Notes under the pieces: generated by a model | Told to the model about the DNA's origin: nothing | The model's database searches: none | Seen by the model: only the letters and a program-made list of their open reading frames with translations | Made by a program: the position numbers and the translations under genes | NCBI GenBank assembly: GCA_900316015.1 | Contig: ONBG01000031.1 | Location: forward strand, 1 to 42,065 | Source: an uncultured Prevotella sp. | Lineage (GTDB): Bacteria > Bacteroidota > Bacteroidia > Bacteroidales > Bacteroidaceae | Length of the DNA stretch: 42,065 nucleotides | Direction of reading: 5' to 3' | Shown: piece after piece, positions 1 through 9,283 of the stretch | Layout of the letters: each line of letters starts with the position of its first letter | Position numbering within the stretch: position 1 is the stretch's first letter

Positions 1-39
1 TAATAACAGAAGTTTTTCTTCTTCAGTGTACTGATTCAT
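1..39 (-). CDS. 5' end of an unidentified protein, cut by window edge
   Basis: An ATG at the high-coordinate end opens a 13-codon frame that runs off the left edge and reads MNQYTEEEKLLLL. An A/G-rich stretch (AAAAGGAAAAA) lies just upstream. It is transcribed in the same direction as rpoD, 118 bases downstream of the rpoD stop. The acidic, Leu-rich start is not enough to name a family. It could be a chance open frame, since only 39 bases are visible. Confidence 0.35.
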   Translation of the reverse strand, partial: MNQYTEEEKLLLL

Positions 40-157
40 TACTTTTTTTCCTTTTACTTCTTTTTAATGAAGTGTCAACTTATTCAGTACAATACAAACC
101 CGAAAAAGACTCTTTTGGGGTTGGGAAAGGGAATGGCCCATCCAAGGACCTACAGGA

Positions 158-1033
158 CTATCCTAAGTATTTTTTCAGGCAACGGGCATGGATATTGTGA
201 CGGATCTTATTCAAGCTTTTCTCACGGATCTGGCGAACCCTTTCTCGTGTCAGGTCATACTTAGACCCGATCTCTTCGAGTCCTTCCTCTTTCCTTCCCA
301 ATCCATAATAATCCTTGAGGATATTGATTTCCTTATTTGTTAGGGTATCCCTCAAGACATCCTCCAAGTCTTTTGCCATAGACTCATGCTCAGATTGCTG
401 GTCAGGAGCAAACTCATTGTCAGAACTCATCATGTCGCTGACCCGTGTTTCAGAATCATCCGTGACCGGCGCATCAATGCTGAGCTGATGGTTATCCGCT
501 TCCATGGCTTTCCGCACCTTTTCCTCATCCATCCCAGAGATCTCCGCTAACTCTTCGGCAGAAGGCTGGCGTTGATGTTCTTGCTCAAACTTCGATATCT
601 CCTGGTTTAACTTGGCCAAGGTACCAGCTTGGTTCATGGGCAGACGCACCATACGTCCCTGATCCATGATGGCACTGCAAATAGCCTGGCGTACCCACCA
701 TACGGCATAGGATATAAACTTGAAGCCACGCGTATCATCATATCGTTCAGCAGCCTTTACCAAGCCAATATTACCTTCATCAATCAAATCCTCAAGAGGA
801 ATGCCATAATGTTGGTATTGTTTTGCTACAGAGACGACAAAACGCAGGTTGCCTAATATCAACTTACTCTTTGCCTGTTCAGCCTTCTTTCCGCCTTCGT
901 GTATTTTCCTTGCCAGGTCAACTTCCTCGTCAGGAGAAAGCATGGGCAAGCGGGAGATATCCGTTAAGTACCTTCCTAAAGACTGGTCACCACGATTGGT
1001 TATAGACTTTAAAATTCTCAGTTGTTTCATCAT
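158..1033 (-). CDS. rpoD: primary sigma factor RpoD/SigA, Bacteroidetes type
   Basis: This 291-residue sigma-70 factor directs RNA polymerase to housekeeping promoters. Region 1.2/2 spans about residues 18-120, with the core-binding and -10-recognition stretch containing NLRFVVSVAKQY, DLIDEGNIGL and SYAVWWVRQAI. Region 3 follows, and region 4 is at the C-terminus with a helix-turn-helix ending LTRERVRQIREKSLNKIR. It lacks region 1.1, which is normal for the short primary sigma of Bacteroides (known as sigma-ABfr, about 32 kDa). Two ATGs are adjacent (1033 and 1030); AAGGAG sits 11 bases upstream of the first. It is the last gene of a minus-strand run after the patatin gene (53-base gap), and I see no clear promoter of its own. 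The TTTG/TAnnTTTG promoters in this window are the kind this factor is known to recognise. Confidence 0.95.
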   Translation of the reverse strand: MMKQLRILKSITNRGDQSLGRYLTDISRLPMLSPDEEVDLARKIHEGGKKAEQAKSKLILGNLRFVVSVAKQYQHYGIPLEDLIDEGNIGLVKAAERYDDTRGFKFISYAVWWVRQAICSAIMDQGRMVRLPMNQAGTLAKLNQEISKFEQEHQRQPSAEELAEISGMDEEKVRKAMEADNHQLSIDAPVTDDSETRVSDMMSSDNEFAPDQQSEHESMAKDLEDVLRDTLTNKEINILKDYYGLGRKEEGLEEIGSKYDLTRERVRQIREKSLNKIRHNIHARCLKKYLG

Positions 1034-1086
1034 AATCTATTCATCTCCTTCTTGCATGAGGGGAGATAGCAAAAAGTGTGCCTGAT

Positions 1087-1983
1087 TCAACGCCTTTCAT
1101 AAGCATCCAATTGCCTTGACATCTCGTCATAACCATATTGGATGATCTCACATCCCTTATCAAAGTCGAACAGGCTGAACTGATTCATGGGCACATTGGC
1201 ACAAATGTCAGGTGGAGTAAGTCGAATGGCCATCTGCGTATTGTTCTGCACAGACAGGCGTGCGACCCGCAAAGCCATGGTCATATAGTTCTCCGAGAAC
1301 TGGAATTTCAGGAAAGGAAGCTTTCTGAGGATACTGTCTTCTGTCTCCGTTTGTGCCCGATGGGGTTGCAGGTAGGTAGAGAACGGCTGGTTATCAGGAG
1401 CGCTCACATTGACAGCGACCAAGAGATCCCCTCTCTGACGCCTGACCCGATCAAGAGGCAGAGTATTATGGACGCTACCATCCACATAGATATGGTCGCC
1501 ATCACTCACCGGCTTAAAGAAGCAGGGGATGGAAATGGAAGCACGGATCGCATGTTTCAGCAAGCCCTCCTCAAAGACCTTCTCCCTGCCGCTGACCACA
1601 TCTGAGGCACAACAACAAAAGGGGATCGGCAGGTCTTCAATCATTACATCACCAATGAGCCCATCCAATAAGGTCATGAGCCTGTCTCCACTCGCCACAT
1701 GATCAAGGCCCAGGGAGATATCTATCAACGACAAGACTTCTTTCTTGTTGGTTTTTAGGATCTTGTCCTTTGTTTCCTGCAGTTTTCCTGCAGCAAACAA
1801 CCCACCCACCAGTGCCCCCATTGACGTACCGGCGATGGACGTGATCCGGTAGCCCCTATCATGCAGGCAATCGATAGCACCAATGTGCGCATATCCCCTG
1901 GCTCCACCTCCGGACAAGACCAATGCCACATCCTTCGTCTTATATGAAGCCAGCCAGTCCTGTATTCTTTCGATGACATTCAT
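1087..1983 (-). CDS. patatin-like phospholipase
   Basis: A 298-residue protein with a patatin/RssA-type fold, expected to hydrolyse acyl esters of lipids with a Ser-Asp dyad. The oxyanion-hole motif GGGARG is at residues 25-30, the nucleophile motif GTSMG at 52-56 (Ser54), and the catalytic Asp is in YVDGS (Asp168; the motif is DGS here rather than the commoner DGG/DGA). There is no signal peptide, so it is probably cytosolic. I chose the ATG at 1983 because AAGGAGG lies six bases upstream. A GTG two codons earlier would overlap that Shine-Dalgarno sequence. It follows the M15 peptidase gene by 26 bases and precedes rpoD, so the three are probably co-transcribed. The substrate cannot be told from the sequence. 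Confidence 0.9.
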   Translation of the reverse strand: MNVIERIQDWLASYKTKDVALVLSGGGARGYAHIGAIDCLHDRGYRITSIAGTSMGALVGGLFAAGKLQETKDKILKTNKKEVLSLIDISLGLDHVASGDRLMTLLDGLIGDVMIEDLPIPFCCCASDVVSGREKVFEEGLLKHAIRASISIPCFFKPVSDGDHIYVDGSVHNTLPLDRVRRQRGDLLVAVNVSAPDNQPFSTYLQPHRAQTETEDSILRKLPFLKFQFSENYMTMALRVARLSVQNNTQMAIRLTPPDICANVPMNQFSLFDFDKGCEIIQYGYDEMSRQLDAYERR

Positions 1984-2009
1984 ATTCACCCTCCTTGTTA
2001 TGTTGGTTC

Positions 2010-2747
2010 CTATTTCTCAAAATGCTGGTAGTCCTTGCATGACCTCCAGCTCCCACCCCATTTAAATCCGTGCTGGACAAACAATCGATAGCAAAGATCC
2101 GACTTCGTAATCTTGTAAGGGAACTGGGCATTCCGGTTTACGTAAGGACGCCCGCTCTCCGGTGAGACCTTGAGTTTTCCCGATCGTAAGACCTTGCAAT
2201 AGGGATTATACAAGGTATTGATGTCAACGGCCATTCCTTGGGCATGCTTCGACAATCCAGCCGCAGCTAAAGTCTTCTTCCTGAAATTGAAACAAGTGGA
2301 ATTGTTATCTTGCATCGAAGCCTCATCGTCTGCGTGGTAATCATCGATGAGACGCATCCTTTCGATGGGATAACGATGCTGGAATAAAGTATGGAAAATT
2401 TCTATTAGTTCCTGCGCAATGACCCTGTTGCATACCATCTCCCCTAAAAGGATATGTCCATGACCATCATAGTGAAGGACTTTCAGATAGCGCAACTGGG
2501 AACGGGGTACCGTACAGTTAGCCTTATACGAATGCCCCTTCATCCTTGCGAACACCGCATCGGGTATGGGCTCGGACACAAAGCAGCGAGATTCACCATA
2601 TTTCTTGATGGTTCCCATACTGACCGACGATCCTGGGATCCATAGTTCCAAAGCCCGAACCTCTTGATCCTCATTGCTTCCATACAGGGATATCGTCCCC
2701 AACATCCAAATAAACAAAAAGACGATCTTTCTCATACTCCATGACAT
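2010..2747 (-). CDS. secreted M15-family (VanY-like) peptidase
   Basis: A 245-residue exported protein with the zinc-peptidase signature of the M15 D-Ala-D-Ala carboxypeptidase / L,D-endopeptidase group: SKHAQGMAVD supplies His168 and Asp175, and the C-terminal YQHFEK supplies His242. These three residues are the usual metal ligands, so an active peptidoglycan peptidase in the periplasm is the best guess. The N-terminus carries a signal peptide (basic MRK then a hydrophobic stretch to about residue 23). The start may instead be the ATG at 2735, which gives a more typical signal peptide; neither start has a good Shine-Dalgarno. It is the first gene of the run with patatin and rpoD, with a TATCTTTG element close upstream. 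Confidence 0.82.
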   Translation of the reverse strand: MSWSMRKIVFLFIWMLGTISLYGSNEDQEVRALELWIPGSSVSMGTIKKYGESRCFVSEPIPDAVFARMKGHSYKANCTVPRSQLRYLKVLHYDGHGHILLGEMVCNRVIAQELIEIFHTLFQHRYPIERMRLIDDYHADDEASMQDNNSTCFNFRKKTLAAAGLSKHAQGMAVDINTLYNPYCKVLRSGKLKVSPESGRPYVNRNAQFPYKITKSDLCYRLFVQHGFKWGGSWRSCKDYQHFEK

Positions 2748-2761
2748 CCATTTTCAGAATG

Positions 2762-2769
2762 CAAAGATA
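2762..2769 (-). promoter_or_regulatory. -7 promoter element (TATCTTTG) of the peptidase-patatin-rpoD run
   Basis: On the minus strand this reads TATCTTTG, an exact match to the Bacteroidetes -7 consensus TAnnTTTG. It sits 14 bases before the 2747 start and 26 before the 2735 start. No TTTG is found at the expected 19-22 base distance, so only the -7 half is supported. Confidence 0.5.
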
Positions 2770-2806
2770 ACAAGAATCTCCCAAGATCGGCACGCTCAGG
2801 CAAAAG

Positions 2807-2839
2807 AAAAAAGTCCGGATCGCTTGTCCGGACTTTTTT
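2807..2839 (-). terminator. intrinsic terminator after leuB
   Basis: Arms AAAAAAGTCCGGA (2807-2819) and TCCGGACTTTTTT (2827-2839) form a perfect GC-centred stem with a 7-base loop and A/T tracts on both sides. It lies 14 bases past the leuB stop and ends the leu operon. The symmetric T tract means it could also stop plus-strand transcripts. Confidence 0.88.
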
Positions 2840-2853
2840 TATTCCCTATCAAG

Positions 2854-3915
2854 TTATGCTTGCTTGATATAATCAACGATCCATTTCCCGACCTCAGTCG
2901 TGCCATACTGCTTACCACCTTCCACTTGGATTTCCGGCGTACGGACATTAGCATCAAGGCTGGCGTCAACCGCCTTGCGGACCAAAGCCCCCTCTTCCTT
3001 CAGGTTGAAATGCTCAAGCAACATGGCTGCGCTCAGGATCTGGGCAATCGGATTGGCTATGTTCTTACCAGCTGCCTGTGGCCAAGACCCGTGAACAGGC
3101 TCGAAGAGAGGAGTATGCTCCCCTAAGGATGCGGAGGGCTGCAGTCCCATGCTGCCGGTGATGCAACTGGTCTCATCCGTGAGGATATCCCCGAACGTAT
3201 TCTCCGTCACGATCACATCAAAGAAACGAGGTTCTGTCAGCACGCGCATGGAAGCATTGTCGATAAACATATAATCCGTCATGACTTCCGGGTATTGCGG
3301 TTCCATCTCCTTGGCAATCTGGCGCCAAAGGCGAGAGGAGGCAAGGACATTCGCCTTGTCAACAACAGTCAGATGCTTTTTACGCTTCATGGCAAACTCG
3401 AAGGCGACCTTCAGGATGCGCTCAATCTCAGGACGATAATAAATATCCGTGTCATAAGCCTTGTCATTATCCTGATATTTCTCACCGAAGTACATCCCCC
3501 CTGTTAATTCCCGGATCACGATGAAGTCAGCTCCTTTCAACAATTCATCCTTCAACGGAGACTTATGGAGTAAGCAGTCGAAGGTGGCTACCGGACGTAG
3601 GTTTGCGAAAAGTCCTAATTTCTTACGCATGGCAAGTAAGCCCTGCTCTGGACGAACCTTTGCGGTTGGGTTATTATCGAAGCGCGGATCACCCACGGCA
3701 GCGAAGAGTACGGCATCGGCATCCATGCAAGTCTGGAACGTAGCATCAGGGAAAGGATTCCCCACCTCATCAATCGCGTGCGCGCCACAAATCCCCTCAT
3801 GATACTCAAAGGTATGGTTGAACTTCTCAGCGATGGCATCCAACACCGCCACGCCTTGTTTCATAATCTCAGGACCAATACCGTCGCCTGAGAGGACGGC
3901 TATATTCAATTTCAT
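2854..3915 (-). CDS. leuB: 3-isopropylmalate dehydrogenase
   Basis: A 353-residue NAD-dependent beta-decarboxylating dehydrogenase that oxidises 3-isopropylmalate to 2-oxoisocaproate in leucine synthesis. It probably also oxidises 3-methylmalate if the neighbouring synthase makes citramalate. The start [16 protein letters not shown] carries the family signature. [12 protein letters not shown] and the Lys/Tyr region follow, then the metal-binding Asp stretch and the NAD loop [19 protein letters not shown] near the C-terminus. The ATG at 3915 was chosen because it begins exactly at the conserved N-terminus; in-frame codons further upstream would overlap the preceding gene. It follows that gene by 16 bases and is the last gene of the leu operon, ahead of a strong terminator. 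Confidence 0.95.
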   Translation of the reverse strand: MKLNIAVLSGDGIGPEIMKQGVAVLDAIAEKFNHTFEYHEGICGAHAIDEVGNPFPDATFQTCMDADAVLFAAVGDPRFDNNPTAKVRPEQGLLAMRKKLGLFANLRPVATFDCLLHKSPLKDELLKGADFIVIRELTGGMYFGEKYQDNDKAYDTDIYYRPEIERILKVAFEFAMKRKKHLTVVDKANVLASSRLWRQIAKEMEPQYPEVMTDYMFIDNASMRVLTEPRFFDVIVTENTFGDILTDETSCITGSMGLQPSASLGEHTPLFEPVHGSWPQAAGKNIANPIAQILSAAMLLEHFNLKEEGALVRKAVDASLDANVRTPEIQVEGGKQYGTTEVGKWIVDYIKQA

Positions 3916-3931
3916 ATTATTTTGATTTAAA

Positions 3932-5518
3932 TTATTCTGTTGACGTAGATTTCTTTCGAGTTTCATCCTCAAAGATATTCAACATCTTAAAGGTAGCTTT
4001 GATGGCAGCCTCGGTCTGGTCAGAATCGATGCCTTTGGTTCTAACCAATCTATCGCCAAAATGCCATGTGATATTGGTCTGCACCAAGGCATCCGTCCGA
4101 CCTCCAGGAGGAATAGTCACGGTATAGTTGGCCAATATCGGGAAGGTACGCCCCAAATTTACCTTGTAGATCTTTCGGAGAGCTTTCACAAACGCATCGT
4201 ATTGGCCATCGCCATTACTCTCGGCAGCATATTCTTCACCATTGATGCTAACCTTAATGCTTGCTAAAGGCTTTAACCCATAAGAGGTTGACACCATGTA
4301 GCTTATCAGCTTGATCTTATCGTCCGGTGTCTCATGTTTCAAGACATCGGAAACGATGTAAGGAAGGTCATCTGGAGTAACAAGCTCCTTTCTGTCCCCT
4401 AATTCTGTGATCCGCTTAGTCACCTTCTTGGTTTGGTCTGGTGTCAACTCAAGACCCAGTTCCTGAAGGTTACGTGCGATATTCGCCTTCCCACTGTTTT
4501 TGCCAAGTGCAAATTCACGTTTCCGTCCAAAGCGCTCTGGCACAAGCGCGTTTGAATAGAGACCTGCCTTATTATCCCCATCCGCATGTACGCCAGCTAC
4601 CTGTGTGAAGACATTTTCTCCAACGATCGGTGTGTTCGGCGCAACGGCAATGCCACTGTATCCTGCCACAAGGTCGGACACAGATTGCAATTGGCTTTCA
4701 TCAATATTGGTCTTGGCTTGGTACATATCCTTCAGGATCACTTGCACACTTGCCAACGGAGCATTGCCACAACGTTCTCCAAGTCCATTGACTGTTACAT
4801 GCAGTCCTTTACAACCACTCAGCACGGCTGCGAGAGAATTGCTGACTGCCAAGTCATAATCGTTGTGCGCATGGAAATCAAAGTGCTTGTCAGGATAACG
4901 CTTGATCATCTTGCGCATAAACTCAACGCATTGCAAGGGATGGAGGATACCCAAGGTATCAGGGAGCAAGTAACGTTTCACAGGCGTGTCCTTTAAAGCA
5001 TCCATCAACTGATAGACATAGTCAACGGAATCCCGCATGCCCCCACTCCAGTCTTCCAGATAAAGGTTCACCTCCAGTCCTTGGGAGACTGCATAGTCTA
5101 TGCACTTCAATATATCCTGAATATGCTCCTCTGGTGTCTTGTGCAACTGTTGCGTGCAATGTCTGTAAGAGCCTTTCGCCAACAGGTTGACCACCTTGCA
5201 ACCACAATCCTTGATCCAGTCGACCGACAGATGCCCGTCGACGAAGCCCAATACCTCAACCCTATTGAGTTTATGGATACTCCTTGCATATCTACAGATC
5301 ATGGATACCGCATCCTTCTCACCTTCTGAAACACGTGCAGAAGCCACCTCTATTCGATCAACGTTGACATCGTTGAGCAGTTTCCTTGCGATCATCAACT
5401 TTTCATGAGGCAAAAACGAGACACCACTCGTCTGTTCCCCATCCCGGAGCGTGCAATCCATAATCTCGATGAAGGGATGCTGAATCTTACTGCTCGCTAT
5501 TTGTTCAACTTTTCCCAT
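3932..5518 (-). CDS. cimA: second isopropylmalate/citramalate synthase-family enzyme
   Basis: A 528-residue DRE-TIM acyltransferase with a full-length C-terminal LeuA regulatory domain. The catalytic barrel (about residues 14-290) shows [12 protein letters not shown], the metal site [12 protein letters not shown] and [13 protein letters not shown]. The regulatory part (about 390-515) includes [18 protein letters not shown]. It condenses acetyl-CoA with a 2-oxoacid. Because the operon already has a canonical leuA, the likely role here is (R)-citramalate synthesis from pyruvate for isoleucine, or a second isopropylmalate synthase; motifs alone do not decide this. The ATG at 5518 overlaps the end of leuD by 22 bases, which suggests translational coupling. 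The symbol cimA is tentative, the family is certain. Confidence 0.85.
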   Translation of the reverse strand: MGKVEQIASSKIQHPFIEIMDCTLRDGEQTSGVSFLPHEKLMIARKLLNDVNVDRIEVASARVSEGEKDAVSMICRYARSIHKLNRVEVLGFVDGHLSVDWIKDCGCKVVNLLAKGSYRHCTQQLHKTPEEHIQDILKCIDYAVSQGLEVNLYLEDWSGGMRDSVDYVYQLMDALKDTPVKRYLLPDTLGILHPLQCVEFMRKMIKRYPDKHFDFHAHNDYDLAVSNSLAAVLSGCKGLHVTVNGLGERCGNAPLASVQVILKDMYQAKTNIDESQLQSVSDLVAGYSGIAVAPNTPIVGENVFTQVAGVHADGDNKAGLYSNALVPERFGRKREFALGKNSGKANIARNLQELGLELTPDQTKKVTKRITELGDRKELVTPDDLPYIVSDVLKHETPDDKIKLISYMVSTSYGLKPLASIKVSINGEEYAAESNGDGQYDAFVKALRKIYKVNLGRTFPILANYTVTIPPGGRTDALVQTNITWHFGDRLVRTKGIDSDQTEAAIKATFKMLNIFEDETRKKSTSTE

Positions 5519-6087
5519 GCTTCCACTTTATCTCTGTTCTGCACCAAGAAATCAACATCATCGAGCCCATTCATCAGGCAATGCTTCTTATATCCGTTGA
5601 TCTCAAAGTGTTCACTATGCCCTGTAGCCAAGTTGGTGACTGTCTGATGAGGAAGGTCGACCTTTACCTGTGTCTGATGGTCCTTTGCAATGCTACCAAA
5701 GAGTTCCTGAAGGAAAGGCTCAGACACGACTACAGGCAGGACAAAATTATTCAATTCGTTGTTCTTATGGATATCAGCGAAGAAAGAGCTGATCACCACG
5801 CGAAAGCCATACCCGGCTATCGCCCATGCCGCATGCTCCCGAGAAGACCCAGAACCAAAGTTCTTGCCCGCTACTAAGATGCAGCCGCTATACGAAGGAT
5901 CATTCAAGACAAAATCCTTCTTGAGGGATCCATCCTTGTTAAATCTCCAATCACGGAAAAGATTCTCCCCGAAGCCTTTCTTGTCTGTAGCCTTCAGGAA
6001 ACGAGCGGGAATGATCTGGTCGGTATCTACATTCTCTAAAGGAAGAGGAATGCAGGATGATGTGATAACGTCAAATTTCTGTTTCAT
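5497..6087 (-). CDS. leuD: 3-isopropylmalate dehydratase small subunit
   Basis: A 196-residue swivel-domain subunit that pairs with LeuC to isomerise 2-isopropylmalate to 3-isopropylmalate (and citramalate to 3-methylmalate in organisms using that route). The N-terminal segment PLPLENVDTDQIIPARFLK and the substrate loop NFGSGSSREHAAWAI are the family hallmarks. Length is normal for LeuD. It starts 8 bases after the leuC stop and its 3' end overlaps the next synthase gene, so all are in one transcript. Confidence 0.96.
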   Translation of the reverse strand: MKQKFDVITSSCIPLPLENVDTDQIIPARFLKATDKKGFGENLFRDWRFNKDGSLKKDFVLNDPSYSGCILVAGKNFGSGSSREHAAWAIAGYGFRVVISSFFADIHKNNELNNFVLPVVVSEPFLQELFGSIAKDHQTQVKVDLPHQTVTNLATGHSEHFEINGYKKHCLMNGLDDVDFLVQNRDKVEAWEKLNK

Positions 6088-6095
6088 TGTTGCAA

Positions 6096-7493
6096 TTACT
6101 TTAAGTATTCACGAGGGTCTGTTATTTTTCCTGTAATAGCGGCAGCTGCTGCCACATAAGGAGAAGCAAGGATCGTACGGGATCCAGGCCCTTGACGTCC
6201 CTCGAAATTACGGTTACTGGTAGACACGCTATATTTCCCCGCAGGAATCTTGTCATCGTTCATGGCAAGGCATGCGGAACAGCTCGGCTGCCGAAGCTGG
6301 AAGCCAGCGTCCTCAAGAACCTTATCCAGGCCTTCCTCGCGGATCTGTTTGTCTACTGTCCAAGATCCGGGAACGAGCCACGCCGTTACATGATCAGCTT
6401 TCCGATGTCCCTTCACGATGGATGCGAAAGCCCGGAAATCTTCGATGCGCCCATTGGTACAAGCACCCAGGAACACATAATCTATCGGATGACCTAACAG
6501 TCGTTCCCCTGGCTTGAATCCCATATAGTCTAAGCTTTTCAGGAAAGAAGCCTGAGTCGTCACATCGATCTCATCCAGTGAGGGAATGGCACCTGTGATA
6601 CCGATTCCCATTCCTGGGTTCGTGCCATAAGTAATGCGAGGCTCGATATCCTCTCCATCAAAGTTCAACTCCTGATCAAAGACAGCATCATCCCCACTTT
6701 TCAGTGTTTTCCAATAGGCTACAGCCTTATCCCAGTCTTCACCCTTAGGAGCATATTCCCTTCCTTTCAGGTAAGCAAAGGTAGTCTCATCAGGAGCCAC
6801 GAAACCACCACGTGCGCCCATTTCTATAGACAAGTTGCAGAGTGTCAGACGCCCGTCCATAGACATATCGCGGACTACTTGTCCACTATATTCCACGAAG
6901 TAACCCGTAGCACCAGAAGTGGTTAACTTTGACATCAAATATAAGGCCACGTCCTTGGCTACGACCCCTTTCCTCAGATGTCCATTGATATTGATACGCA
7001 TCGACTTGGGTTTCTGTTGGAGGATACACTGGGATGCCATTACCATTTCCACTTCTGAAGTTCCGATGCCAAAAGCAACCGCGCCAACGGCCCCATGCGT
7101 CGACGTATGGGAATCGCCACAAACGATGGTCATGCCCGGCAGAGATAGCCCTTTCTCCGGTCCTACCACATGGATAATACCATTGTCCTTCGTGCCCATC
7201 TTGAACTCCGTCAGCCCGAACTCCTCGCAATTCTTATTAAGCGTATCAATCTGCTTACGCCCAATCGGGTCGGTCACTTCCTTGTCTTGGTCATGCGACT
7301 GTGTATTGTGATCCGGCATACAGAAGATCTGTTTGGGTCGGAAGCATTTCAATCCACGCTCTCTCAGTCCCTGGAAAGCCTGAGGAGACGTTACCTCATG
7401 ACAATAAAGACGGTCGATATAAAGTTGCGTTGGACCATCATCAACAATCTGGACAACATGCTTGTCCCAAATCTTATCAAATAATGTATTCAT
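6096..7493 (-). CDS. leuC: 3-isopropylmalate dehydratase large subunit
   Basis: A 465-residue aconitase-family [4Fe-4S] hydro-lyase catalysing isopropylmalate isomerisation together with LeuD. The three cluster cysteines are visible: Cys345 in FLGACTNGR, and Cys405 and Cys408 in [25 protein letters not shown] and NRNFEGRQG are further conserved signatures. It lies 8 bases after the leuA stop and 8 bases before leuD. An oxygen-labile cluster suits an anaerobe. Confidence 0.97.
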   Translation of the reverse strand: MNTLFDKIWDKHVVQIVDDGPTQLYIDRLYCHEVTSPQAFQGLRERGLKCFRPKQIFCMPDHNTQSHDQDKEVTDPIGRKQIDTLNKNCEEFGLTEFKMGTKDNGIIHVVGPEKGLSLPGMTIVCGDSHTSTHGAVGAVAFGIGTSEVEMVMASQCILQQKPKSMRININGHLRKGVVAKDVALYLMSKLTTSGATGYFVEYSGQVVRDMSMDGRLTLCNLSIEMGARGGFVAPDETTFAYLKGREYAPKGEDWDKAVAYWKTLKSGDDAVFDQELNFDGEDIEPRITYGTNPGMGIGITGAIPSLDEIDVTTQASFLKSLDYMGFKPGERLLGHPIDYVFLGACTNGRIEDFRAFASIVKGHRKADHVTAWLVPGSWTVDKQIREEGLDKVLEDAGFQLRQPSCSACLAMNDDKIPAGKYSVSTSNRNFEGRQGPGSRTILASPYVAAAAAITGKITDPREYLK

Positions 7494-7501
7494 TCCTTTT
7501 C

Positions 7502-9007
7502 TTACTTTGTATGTCTGAATTTATTAATACAGTCGATATACGCCTCGACAGAAGCCGTGACGATATCAGTGTTTGCACCGAATCCATAATAGATATTGCC
7601 ATCGTATTCAACCTGCATGTGTACCTTTCCTACATCATCCGACCCTTTGGAAATTGCTTGGATGGTAAACTCTTTCAAGATCATCTGCTTACGGATAATG
7701 CGTTTTAATGCTTTGATGGCAGCATCAACAGGGCCATTTCCAGTACTGCACTCCTCGAACTTCTGTCCGGAGATGTCCAGTCCGATGGAGGCTACACTCT
7801 TCACGCCCTTCCCCGTTGTAACCTGAAGGAAATCAAGCTTCACGGCATGAGCCTCAGCAGTATCTGCGCCCGCAAGCACAAGAATATCATCATCCGTGAT
7901 TTCCTTCTTCTTATCAGCAAGTTCCAGGAATTTCTTATAGATCTTGTCCAATTTCTCTTCGTTGCTGACATCTACTCCATTGACGTGCAGGCGATACTTC
8001 AAGGCAGCCCGGCCCGACCGAGCGGTCAGCACGATAGCGTTCTCATCCAATCCTACATCCTTCGGATTCATGATCTCATAAGTCTGTGCATTTTTCAACA
8101 CGCCATCCTGATGGATGCCACTGGAATGAGCAAAGGCATTACGACCGACAATCGCCTTATTGGGTTGTATGGGCATATTCATCAAGCTGGATACCATACG
8201 AGAGATCGGATAGATTCTCCGCGTATTGATATTCGTGTCAATGCCAAGGTTCTTGTGGCATTTCAGAATCATCGCGATTTCTTCAAGAGAAGTATTTCCA
8301 GCGCGTTCCCCAATACCGTTAATTGTTACTTCTACCTGACGAGCCCCATTGAGGACACCTTCCAAGGTATTGGCTGTGGCCATTCCAAGGTCGTTATGGC
8401 AGTGAGTGGAAATCTGAGCCTTTTCAATGCCATCAACATGCTCCATCAGATATTTTATCTTGGCACCGTATTCATTGGGCAAGCAATATCCTGTTGTATC
8501 AGGAATATTGACCACTGTGGCTCCAGCCTTGATGACCGCCTCGATCACGCGAGCAAGGTATTCATTGTCGGTACGCCCAGCATCCTCTGCATAGAATTCC
8601 ACATCTTCCACGAACTTCTTTGCATACGCAGTGGCACGCACGGCAGTTTCAAGGATATCCTCACGATTAGAGTGAAACTTATATTTAATATGAGAATCAC
8701 TAGTACCAATACCCGTATGGATACGCTTGCGTTTCGCGTATTTCAACGACTCCGCAGCACAGTCAATATCTTTCTCAACAGCACGTGTCAAAGCACAGAT
8801 CGTAGGCCATGTCACTGCTTTGGAAATCTCAACAACTGAATTGAAGTCACCTGGACTCGAAATAGGGAACCCCGCTTCGATCACATCAACCCCGAGCTGC
8901 TCAAGCTGCTTTGCCACCTGAATCTTCTCAACTGTATTCAACTGGCAACCAGGCACCTGTTCACCATCCCGGAGCGTGGTATCAAAAATAAATAATCTGT
9001 CACTCAT
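7502..9007 (-). CDS. leuA: 2-isopropylmalate synthase
   Basis: A 501-residue enzyme that condenses acetyl-CoA and 2-oxoisovalerate, the committed step to leucine. The barrel has [16 protein letters not shown] near the start, [14 protein letters not shown] (metal ligands) and [14 protein letters not shown]. The last ~120 residues form the leucine-binding regulatory domain, so feedback inhibition by leucine is expected. The ATG at 9007 begins the conserved sequence [15 protein letters not shown]; a TTG 11 codons upstream lies nearer the leader hairpin and is less likely. It is the first structural gene of leuA-leuC-leuD-cimA-leuB, and is preceded by a promoter, leader peptide and attenuator hairpin. 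Confidence 0.96.
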   Translation of the reverse strand: MSDRLFIFDTTLRDGEQVPGCQLNTVEKIQVAKQLEQLGVDVIEAGFPISSPGDFNSVVEISKAVTWPTICALTRAVEKDIDCAAESLKYAKRKRIHTGIGTSDSHIKYKFHSNREDILETAVRATAYAKKFVEDVEFYAEDAGRTDNEYLARVIEAVIKAGATVVNIPDTTGYCLPNEYGAKIKYLMEHVDGIEKAQISTHCHNDLGMATANTLEGVLNGARQVEVTINGIGERAGNTSLEEIAMILKCHKNLGIDTNINTRRIYPISRMVSSLMNMPIQPNKAIVGRNAFAHSSGIHQDGVLKNAQTYEIMNPKDVGLDENAIVLTARSGRAALKYRLHVNGVDVSNEEKLDKIYKKFLELADKKKEITDDDILVLAGADTAEAHAVKLDFLQVTTGKGVKSVASIGLDISGQKFEECSTGNGPVDAAIKALKRIIRKQMILKEFTIQAISKGSDDVGKVHMQVEYDGNIYYGFGANTDIVTASVEAYIDCINKFRHTK

Positions 9008-9043
9008 AATCTTTATACTTGTTGTTATTCTATCCCTCAAACG

Positions 9044-9085
9044 AAAGAGCCTTTCACACTTACACGGAAGTGAGAAAGGCTCTTT
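9044..9085 (-). terminator. attenuator terminator hairpin of the leu operon leader
   Basis: The transcript forms AAAGAGCCTTTC paired with GAAAGGCTCTTT (12 bp perfect), continued by five more pairs after one mismatch, around a 6-base loop, followed by a U-rich CGUUUG. It ends 36 bases before the leuA start. The first-transcribed arm overlaps a segment (9065-9073) complementary to the end of the leader peptide gene (9120-9128, CGGAAGTGA in the transcript), so an alternative antiterminator can form. Confidence 0.8.
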
Positions 9086-9128
9086 TCGATTTACATCCCA
9101 TCATTATAGACATACCTTATCACTTCCG
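9065..9128 (-). promoter_or_regulatory. antiterminator pairing in the leu leader
   Basis: In the transcript, CGGAAGUGA (9128-9120) is perfectly complementary over 9 bases to UCACUUCCG (9073-9065). AAGG and CCUU can add four pairs beyond a small internal loop. This pairing uses the 5' arm of the terminator hairpin at 9044-9085, so the two structures exclude each other. The first segment lies inside codons 20-23 of the leader peptide, just downstream of its Ile/Leu codon cluster, as expected for ribosome-controlled attenuation. Confidence 0.7.
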
Positions 9129-9187
9129 CCCACTTGATGCAGTCGAATTCGAATGATCATGCTAAGGATGTCCTGAGATGTAATCAT
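9104..9187 (-). CDS. leu operon leader peptide (27 aa)
   Basis: A short frame between the leu promoter and the attenuator hairpin encodes MITSQDILSMIIRIRLHQV followed by GGSDKVCL and a TAA. Five isoleucines, three leucines and two valines fall in 27 residues, with IIRIRL at codons 11-16. GGTAGAGGAAT precedes the ATG, providing a plausible ribosome site. Its position about 20 bases from the predicted transcript start, the clustering of branched-chain codons ahead of the antiterminator segment, and the stop before the terminator are what a classical attenuation leader peptide needs. The isoleucine bias suggests the operon senses Ile as well as Leu. Confidence 0.72.
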   Translation of the reverse strand: MITSQDILSMIIRIRLHQVGGSDKVCL

Positions 9188-9214
9188 ATTCCTCTACCTT
9201 TTCAAATTTGGTTG

Positions 9215-9245
9215 CAAAGGTAATGCTTTTTAATGAGTATACAAA
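9215..9245 (-). promoter_or_regulatory. leu operon promoter, TTTG-N19-TACCTTTG
   Basis: On the minus strand TTTG (9245-9242) and TACCTTTG (9222-9215) are separated by exactly 19 bases, a full match to the Bacteroidetes primary sigma consensus. Transcription should start near 9208, about 20 bases before the leader peptide ATG and about 200 bases before leuA. Confidence 0.8.
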
Positions 9246-9283
9246 GAATTTATAACTTTTTTATTCGGAAATCTTATAATTTA

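Noticed and set aside
67-264. A 65-codon plus-strand frame at the left end
   Set aside because: It overlaps the conserved C-terminal region 4 of rpoD on the other strand and shows no supporting signals.
7847-8839. A 330-codon plus-strand frame opposite leuA
   Set aside because: leuA is complete and conserved on the other strand; the antisense product has no family features.
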